Positions 57,461 through 64,000 of a DNA stretch of 64,000 nt are shown here, piece after piece. The notes beneath the pieces are model-generated. The model made no database searches and had not been told where the DNA came from. It saw only the letters and a list, made by a program, of their open reading frames with translations. The position numbers and the translations under genes were made by a program. Source of the stretch: Neurospora intermedia (taxonomy: Eukaryota; Ascomycota; Sordariomycetes; Sordariales; Sordariaceae); NCBI GenBank assembly GCA_037102815.1, contig BTPP01000002.1, forward strand, positions 62,001-126,000, written 5' to 3'. The stretch's first letter is position 1. Each line of letters begins with the position of its first letter.

Positions 57461-59617
57461 ATGCGTGTGGGAGCCACGTCCGACGTCACCATGATGTTTC
57501 TGTCAACGCTCCTCCCGCTGCGGCAGACACTGACACTTTTGTCTTTTGTTGCTTCACTTCAATGGCCCCTTCCTGTCAATGGGCAAAACGCCGATACGCC
57601 TTCCTATTCGAACTTCATTCGGCGTGGTTATGAACGCGGTAAGTTTCCCCTTCGTGATACCGCTTCCTCCCCCAGCTCCCTCCTTTCCTCGGCGGTCCTT
57701 CCTTTCATTCCCTTCTCTCACGACTGACGTACCGACCTCTTTTCCCATCAACAGCAGCGGTTATCGGCTCCCACCTCTACCTCTCCGGCGGCGAAATCTC
57801 CCAATATGGAACCGGCGAAAACGCCCTTCCGCCCGACGACCACCCCGCCACTGGAATCTCCTCCGTCTTATCGATTGACCTCTCCACCTCGTGGGACACC
57901 CGCAATGCCCCCTTCCAATCTCATACCTTTCCCGATGGCGACCGACCTCCTGTTTTTAATAACCACGCTCTCTGGCCCTGGAAATCTTCAGATGGTAGAG
58001 ATCAAGGGTTTTACATCTACGGTGGCCAGGTGTCGTGGAAAGAAACGGTCAAGGATGTGAGGAAGGACCGCGGAATTTGGAAGTTTACTGCCGATGGGCA
58101 GGGCGGGGGAGCGTGGACGGTTGAGCAAGCCAGTAATCCGGAGGTTTTGAGAGGGTTCCATGTGGCGGCAAGTATGGCGTATGCGGCGGGAGGAGGGAGG
58201 GGGTGGTCGATTGGGGGAATCATGACGCCTGGCTCCGATCCGGATGCGAACATCACGTCAGGCCCGGGACTGAGGATTCCGGGGGTGGTGGAGTATGACT
58301 TTGCGACGGAAAAGTGGACCAACTATACTGAGGCCGGGTTCCTCCCGGAAGGCCAGGCGTTGGAGGATGGAAGGGCGCACTTCGTTGATGGACTTGGGGA
58401 GGACGGTCAAAACGGAGTGGTCATGATGTTCGGAGGGGGGATCTTCATCCTAGACGCGACGCGAAAGGGCGACTCGCGGGGGATCACCCGTCCGGATCTC
58501 CTCCTTGACTTCAACAACATGACCTTCTTTGACGCACAAACGAAGAAGTGGTACTCGCAGACAACGACAGGAACACCGCCAACTTCCAGAATGGGCCATT
58601 GTGTCGCGGGCGTTCGAAGTCAGGCTGGTACCCACGAAATGTTCGTTTCTCTTCCTTTTCACAACCCCTTTGCTGAGTTCAATGCTGACATGTAATCAAC
58701 AGCTTCGTCTACGGCGGCGCTGATGCCGGGTTCACCGAGTCCTACGATGACCTATACGTCCTTTCGCTTCCCGGATTCGTCTGGTTCCGCGTCGACGACC
58801 GTTCAAACGGCGTTCATTCTCACGGGACTTGCGCTGTGGTAGGCAACCGTCAACTGTTGGTGATAGGTGGGCAGAATGAGAAGGATGGGTGGCCGGCAAT
58901 CTGGCAAAGTAAGGATCCGTTACCGCTGGGACTGGGCATCTTTGATATGACAACCATGGCTTGGAAGAGCAATGGAAGCTATGATGCGGAGGCTGCCGAG
59001 TACAGACCGGCCGAAGTGATTGAGAAGTGGTACAAAGATGGGTGAGTGATCTTTTCGTCTCGATAGGTATGAGTGTCATGCTGATCAATTGTAGGGGTCT
59101 TGACAAAGTCCAGTGGGACTCGGATGATGTAAAGAAGATGTTCCTGGCAACGCCTGTGAACTTTACGAATTTGGATGAGCCAAGTTCATCAGACAAACCA
59201 TCATCCGGCGGCGTTGGCGGTGGTTCCTCGGATGGTGACACTGATAAGAACAAGGGCGAGTCCAGCAAGTCGAAGACCGGACCTATCGTAGGGGGTATCA
59301 TGGGGGGTTGCGTCGTCGTGCTAGGAGTCATCGGTGGTTGGCTGTTTTGGAGAAGGAGGAACAAGAAAAAGAACTCCGCAGGAGCGTTATCATCAGCTGA
59401 ACTTTCCGTTCAGGAGCTGTCACCCCCACCACCACCACAAGGCTTCTATGAACCCTACGGACAGCATAAGGAGCTTCCGGTCCATTCGGCAGCAGCAGAG
59501 GTATACACCCCGCCCACCGAACTCTCAAGTCATGCTTACCGGTTCGAACTGGACCCCGACGCGAGACCAAACGAGTTGCATGGGGATGCAGGACCGAGGG
59601 CACAAGAACTTCCATAG
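57461..59617 (+). CDS. Kelch-repeat protein with C-terminal transmembrane anchor
   Basis: Four exons (57461..57638, 57755..58640, 58703..59041, 59095..59617) give 641 aa with consistent phases; introns are 116, 62 and 53 bp. An N-terminal hydrophobic stretch (LTLLSFVASLQWPLPVNG) acts as signal peptide; ATGs at 57491 and 57494 would also serve. Kelch-type blades are seen as YLSGGEIS, GFYIYGGQVSW, GWSIGGIM, GVVMMFGGGIF, FVYGGADAG and LLVIGGQNE, forming a beta-propeller of about six or seven blades. A Ser/Gly/Asp/Lys-rich linker leads to one membrane span (about 529-553, IVGGIMGGCVVVLGVIGGW), a WRRRNKKK stop-transfer and a Pro-rich cytosolic tail of about 85 residues. Such fungal proteins are plausible wall sensors or scaffolds; ligand and partners are unknown. 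Confidence 0.88.
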
Positions 59618-60064
59618 GAGGGAAGGCCACAAGATCTGAGCGCATGCAGATGATAGACGTAGACCTCAAGTTCGGGGTGTACATAGACCGAACGAAGGAT
59701 CAAGGAATGCACATACTTACCCGCTTTCCGAGTTCCGATCCTGGACGGGAGTGCCTGGGAATCCCCGCACCGTGCATCCCGCAATGTCACATCTTGGCGG
59801 CGTCGTCGATCGCGCAGTGCGTGCGTGTGACAGCTCAGTCCGGCTAAATTGCCCCGCGGTCTGCGTTTTACCCGGACTTCTTCCATCCTTCCACCCCACC
59901 TGGGGGTCCTGGAGAGGTGACATCCACCGATGAACATGACAAACATGACGGTATAAGAAGACACTCGTCCCCTTCTGCAAGCTTCTAAGTAAGCGCTTCA
60001 AAGTTACAGCCCAGTGACCATCTTCGACTGTCGACTGTAAGCAGCAACTTGAACATCGCCCACC
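59618..60064. other. Promoter spacer of the GH43 gene
   Basis: No gene seen. Confidence 0.5.
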
Positions 60065-61699
60065 ATGCCCCTCGTCAAGAACCCCATCCTCCCCGGCTTC
60101 AATCCAGACCCCTCTGTCCTCCGTGTCGGACAGGATTACTACATTGCCACCTCAACCTTTGAATGGTACCCAGGCGTACAAATCCACCACTCGACGGATC
60201 TCGCCAACTGGACGCTCCTCACGCGCCCGCTCAATCGCAAGTCCCAACTGGACATGCGTGGCGACCCGGACTCGTGCGGTGTCTGGGCCCCCTGCCTCTC
60301 ACATGACGGCGACAAGTTTTGGCTTGTGTACACGGATGTCAAGAGGAAAGATGGCAGCTTCAAGGATGCACACAACTATATCGTCTGGGCGGATAAGATC
60401 GACGGGGACTGGTCCGATCCGGTATACGTCAACAGCTCTGGTTTCGACCCGAGTCTGTTTCATGACCCGGATAGTGGCAAGAAGTACTTTGTGAATATGC
60501 TGTGGGATCACAGGCGGAGGCCGCTTCTGTTTGCGGGGATTGCGGTGCAGGAGTGGGATGCTAAGACGAAGAAACTCGTCGGAGAAAGGAAGAACGTGTA
60601 CCAGGGCACGGAGCTGGCACTGGCCGAGGCGCCCCACGTATATAAGCGGAATGGATGGTATTACCTGCTGATTGCGGAGGGCGGGACTGGGTATGAGCAT
60701 GCTTGTACGCTGGCGAGGAGCAAGGATATCTTGGGGCCGTATGAGACGCATCCGGAGAAGCACGTGTTGACGAGTAAGGACCATCCGAGAGCCGCGCTGC
60801 AGAGGGCCGGACATGGCGACATCGTGGAGACGGAGGATGGGAGAACGTATTTGGTTCATTTGACGGGACGGCCGACGACGCAGCTGAGGAGGTGTGTGTT
60901 GGGACGTGAGACGGCAATCCAGGAGTGTTATTGGAAGGACGATTGGCTGTATGTCAAGAATGGACCGGTGCCGAGTCTTTGGGTGGACTTGCTGGGGGAG
61001 AGGGATGAGAGCAAGTACTGGGAGGAGAAGAGGTATACCTTTAACAAGGATGGGTTGCACAAGGATTTCCAGTGGTTGAGAACGCCGGAAACGGAGCGCA
61101 TCTTCAAAGTCAAGGACGGCAGGTTGACGCTGATTGGTCGGGAAGCCATTGGCAGTTGGTTCGAGCAGGCGTTGGTGGCCAGGAGACAGGAGCACTTCAG
61201 CTACGATGCCGAAACCGTCATCGACTTTTCCCCGACCGACGAGAGGCAGTTTGCTGGTTTGACTGCGTACTACTGCCGGTACAACTTCTTCTACTTGACC
61301 GTCACAGCTCACTCGGATGGCCAGCGAGAATTGCTCATCATGTCGTCTGAAGCGTCATGGCCGATTGGAAACCTCAACACCCCATACGTTCCATACGTCC
61401 AGATCCCAAACGAGGGTAAGGTGAAGCTTGCTTTGACGATCCGGGGCAATCAGTTGCAGTTCTATTATGCGGTATTGGGCATCGGTGATGAAGAGCTGAA
61501 GAAGATTGGACCCGTGTTTGATGCCAGCATTGTTTCGGATGAGTGTGGTGGACATCAGCAGCATGGCAGCTTTACGGGTGCCTTTGTCGGGGTGGCTGCC
61601 TCAGACCTGAACGGGCTGGCGGCGGAGGCCAAGTTTGACTATTTGTTGTACAAGCCCGTGAAGAACCAGCAGGATGCCTATGTTAGAGACAATGAATAA
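60065..61699 (+). CDS. GH43 beta-xylosidase/alpha-L-arabinofuranosidase (intracellular)
   Basis: A single exon encodes 544 aa, the usual length for the XynB-like GH43 group. There is no signal peptide (MPLVKNPILPGFNPDPS), so the enzyme is probably cytosolic. The five-blade propeller occupies about 1-320: catalytic base D15 in NPDPS, pKa-modulating D128 in FDPSLF and acid E188 in LAEAPHVYK. The C-terminal half (about 340-540) is the beta-sandwich found in the XynB-like group (GLTAYYCRYNFFYLTV, then FTGAFVGVAASDLNG). It would release xylose from imported xylo-oligosaccharides. Family and catalytic residues are firm; the split between xylosidase and arabinofuranosidase activity is inferred. Confidence 0.95.
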   Translation: MPLVKNPILPGFNPDPSVLRVGQDYYIATSTFEWYPGVQIHHSTDLANWTLLTRPLNRKSQLDMRGDPDSCGVWAPCLSHDGDKFWLVYTDVKRKDGSFKDAHNYIVWADKIDGDWSDPVYVNSSGFDPSLFHDPDSGKKYFVNMLWDHRRRPLLFAGIAVQEWDAKTKKLVGERKNVYQGTELALAEAPHVYKRNGWYYLLIAEGGTGYEHACTLARSKDILGPYETHPEKHVLTSKDHPRAALQRAGHGDIVETEDGRTYLVHLTGRPTTQLRRCVLGRETAIQECYWKDDWLYVKNGPVPSLWVDLLGERDESKYWEEKRYTFNKDGLHKDFQWLRTPETERIFKVKDGRLTLIGREAIGSWFEQALVARRQEHFSYDAETVIDFSPTDERQFAGLTAYYCRYNFFYLTVTAHSDGQRELLIMSSEASWPIGNLNTPYVPYVQIPNEGKVKLALTIRGNQLQFYYAVLGIGDEELKKIGPVFDASIVSDECGGHQQHGSFTGAFVGVAASDLNGLAAEAKFDYLLYKPVKNQQDAYVRDNE

Positions 61700-62032
61700 G
61701 TCCAAAGGATGGAGGGAAACAATAGGGATGCGAAGAGTTAGCCTTGAACGATGTTGATTTCCGGGACAATGGCTATTCGGGTAGAGAGCTGCCTCCTCTT
61801 GAGTCCGTGGTGTTGATCTGTTATGCTGAAGCTGAGGACCTGGCATCTTCCTTCTAGGATCCGAAAAAGTTTACCGACTGTCGATGGTGTCATCCACTAC
61901 CCCCTTTCGTAACGGCCAGGTGTCGAAGGCCGGCACTAGAGGCTTGAGCCAGGCTTTAGCTTGCAGTCGAAAGCCGGGTTATAACACGCTGTCCACCATA
62001 AGCGTGACCGCCATGTAGTCACCGGGCGTGCC
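61700..62032. other. Convergent spacer
   Basis: No gene seen in 333 bp between the GH43 and YhhN-like 3' ends. Confidence 0.5.
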
Positions 62033-62710
62033 CTACCACGCCGGCTCAACAAATCCCAGCGTAATCAAGGCCTGCCCTCCATAGTACAATACCCAAACGG
62101 CTCTCTGCATCCAGCCCCTATACCCCGTTGTCTCAGGCACCAGGAACTTGTCCGTCGCAAGGATCGAATCCGACGCCGTGAACATGGTGGCCCCCACAAT
62201 CAATCTTCCATTCTCCAATGTCAGCGCCGTCAGTGCCATCACACAAATGGTAAGCGAGTACACCATCATCGGTACTCTCAGTGCGTTGCCAACCTTGGGC
62301 ATCAATGCGGCGATCATGACGAGGACCAAAAGTGCCAATCCGCCAGCCGTTGCGGTGCGCCATCCTTCTGTCAATAAACTTTGGAACCCAGCCGCATGTT
62401 GCTGCTGCAGAAACAACAAGATGTAAAGGACATGAGCAACCAAGAAGCTGGACAGACCACAAAGGAAGGCTAGGTCGCCATCCCAAGCAAGGAAGGCATC
62501 GCCGAGGCAGCTGAGGACTAGAGCGCAAGTAAGGAATTGGGGGCCGCCGAGGAGGTGAGAGAGATAGGAGAGCAAGGCAATGGAAGAGGTCTTGACGAGC
62601 GTGCGCGAGTACGAGGGGCTGGAGCGGACTTGAAAGAGGTAGAGGACGGCGGAGGCGAAGGAGACGGCTAGGACGGTTCTGTCCAGAGATGCGTCTGTAT
62701 CGGACGACAT
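62033..62710 (-). CDS. YhhN/TMEM86-family membrane protein (lysoplasmalogenase-like)
   Basis: A single exon encodes 225 aa, starting at ATG 62710. About seven or eight hydrophobic helices are visible, for example FLTCALVLSCLGDAFLAW and FLCGLSSFLVAHVLYILLFL. The conserved CLGDAFLAWDGDLAFLCGLSSFLVAH region, GATMFTASDSILATDKF and a final YYGGQALITLGF are hallmark elements of the YhhN family. In animals TMEM86 hydrolyses the vinyl-ether bond of lysoplasmalogens; fungi are generally thought to lack abundant plasmalogens, so the fungal reaction is uncertain. It is an integral membrane protein, probably of the ER. Confidence 0.9.
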   Translation of the reverse strand: MSSDTDASLDRTVLAVSFASAVLYLFQVRSSPSYSRTLVKTSSIALLSYLSHLLGGPQFLTCALVLSCLGDAFLAWDGDLAFLCGLSSFLVAHVLYILLFLQQQHAAGFQSLLTEGWRTATAGGLALLVLVMIAALMPKVGNALRVPMMVYSLTICVMALTALTLENGRLIVGATMFTASDSILATDKFLVPETTGYRGWMQRAVWVLYYGGQALITLGFVEPAW

Positions 62711-64000
62711 GGTGGTAACGGCGTGGTCTGGGAGCAGGCTTATGATGGGTAGGAGTTGGGTTGAATTGCCGTCGTATTGGACTTGATTGATAGGAACCGC
62801 GATTGGTGACTGTTTACTTTGGTATCGTCGTCTTCATCGTGGACATTGCGGGGTATGTTCTGTTCCTTTTTCTTTCTTCTTTTCTCGTCCGAGGTTCCCA
62901 ATTCGTCCGTCCCACGTGAAATTCCAAACCTGGGCTGGACATGGTCTTCGGCATGGAGTCCCTGGTCTCGGCTACACAAGTTAGCAAAGTGGATGAACTT
63001 GTCGTGGGGAGGTTGGGGAAATGGGGGGATACGTGGGATACGTGGGATAAATACGTGGGATAGATACGTGGGGGGAGAGGACACTGGGGGTCGTGGGGAG
63101 GGCGACCATGTGCACTCACCCCCCACAGAGCAACCACACTGGACGTGTTGTGATGGTGACCATGGATTGTGATTTTTCCACGCTCCGTACCTCTACCTCT
63201 ACCCTTCCTTGTTGTACTTCCTAGTTTCCCCCGCGAACCGGTATTAGCCAACTTCCCCGCAATCCATCTCGTTTTCTATCGGGCCTTTCCACATCGCGTC
63301 GATTTATCGAGTTGGCTGCGGGATGGGAACTTTTTAGAGACTGCGGGGTTACCCATCATCCCCAGACTCGTTGTCTCGGTTGGACAGGATTCGCGTGGTT
63401 GGTTGGGATCAAGGGAAGTTCGCCCGGTCCAAGGGGATTCAAGGATGCTGGTCTAGCTGCGGAGAATACCTCTCAAGGACAAGACGGGGAGGAGTACGTG
63501 ATAAACATAAGGTACATTCCAGTCAATGTGGTGGTTTATCGGTCTGTTCGTGATTTCGCCATTCGCCAATGAAGTTTGGTTGATGCTTCAGTAGTAAGTA
63601 ATTGATGATGCAGCGACGGAGGAAGGAAGACGGGAACTTGAAGTGGGAATTGGACAAGACGCCGCTTTGCCTGCCTAAATTGGCTGCCCGCATTATGCCG
63701 TGTCGGCAGCGGCAATCAACGGCACTGCAGTAGTTACTGTAGTTGTAGGTACTGCCCGTACAGGCGATGACCGTGCTGTAAATGCAGCGCAATGATGCCC
63801 GTAACTGAACAGGACGGGAACTTGAACTGCAGTGAACACCACCATCGGGTCATCGTGGACTGCCCGTACTGTACCCCCATCTTGCTTCCCAAATGGAGAC
63901 ATCGCACTCGCCCGTCATGTTCCCGTCCCGCCGTGACATCGATGATGGCACAACCCCGATCGCCATGTTCGTCCGACCATGTCTCCTACCTATTACCTAG
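62711..64000. other. Terminal spacer, upstream of the YhhN-like gene
   Basis: No gene supported in 1.3 kb. It contains ACGTGGGATA-type tandem units (63029-63071) and two overlapping TACCTCTAC copies (63188-63202). Confidence 0.45.
63029..63071. repeat. ACGTGGGATA-type short tandem repeat
   Basis: Four copies of TACGTGGGA separated by one to six bases. Confidence 0.85.

Overview
The window is nuclear DNA of a filamentous ascomycete (Pezizomycotina, most likely a sordariomycete). The evidence is short 53-117 nt GT-AG introns in most genes, fungus-specific families (Zn2Cys6 regulator with fungal middle-homology region, highly reducing PKS, GH128, the ATRIP-like UvsD/Rad26 family) and wide gene-poor spacers rich in short simple repeats. 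The species cannot be named from sequence alone. Gene models below were built by hand from reading frames plus splice sites; nothing was aligned to a database.

Region 1 (1-25.9 kb) looks like a secondary-metabolite cluster: the 3' end of a cytochrome P450, an O-methyltransferase, a 2628-aa highly reducing polyketide synthase (KS-AT-DH-cMT-ER-KR-ACP, no release domain), an alcohol acetyltransferase-type acyltransferase, an MFS exporter, then, after a 3.7 kb spacer, a Zn2Cys6 regulator and a short-chain dehydrogenase. These genes could together make, decorate (methylation, oxidation, esterification), export and control a reduced, C-methylated polyketide ester. CGGCCG-centred palindromes, including a 13-bp word present twice, sit in the cluster's spacers and are candidate regulator sites.

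Region 2 (26-43.9 kb) is mostly housekeeping: a SulP/STAS anion transporter, a calmodulin-like EF-hand mini-gene whose three exons are too short for ordinary ORF listing, CDP-diacylglycerol synthase, a UvsD/Rad26/ATRIP-type checkpoint protein, an unknown ORF interrupted by an in-frame TAG, peroxisomal 3-ketoacyl-CoA thiolase with a clear PTS2 signal, and a GPI-type GH128 glucanase.

Region 3 (44-64 kb) holds an aldehyde dehydrogenase, a secreted purple-type acid phosphatase, a 74-aa seed-maturation-like stress protein, a weak two-exon unknown gene, a field of decayed repeats (53.4-54.7 kb), a secreted Lys/Cys/Asp-rich repeat protein with two near-identical cationic cysteine modules, a membrane-anchored kelch protein, an intracellular GH43 beta-xylosidase and a YhhN/TMEM86 membrane protein.

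The observations I rate highest are the uncharacterised PKS cluster with a degenerate enoylreductase nucleotide site, the two-module secreted cysteine/lysine protein, the cluster-linked palindromes, and a 9-bp word (TACCTCTAC) recurring in the spacers far above chance.
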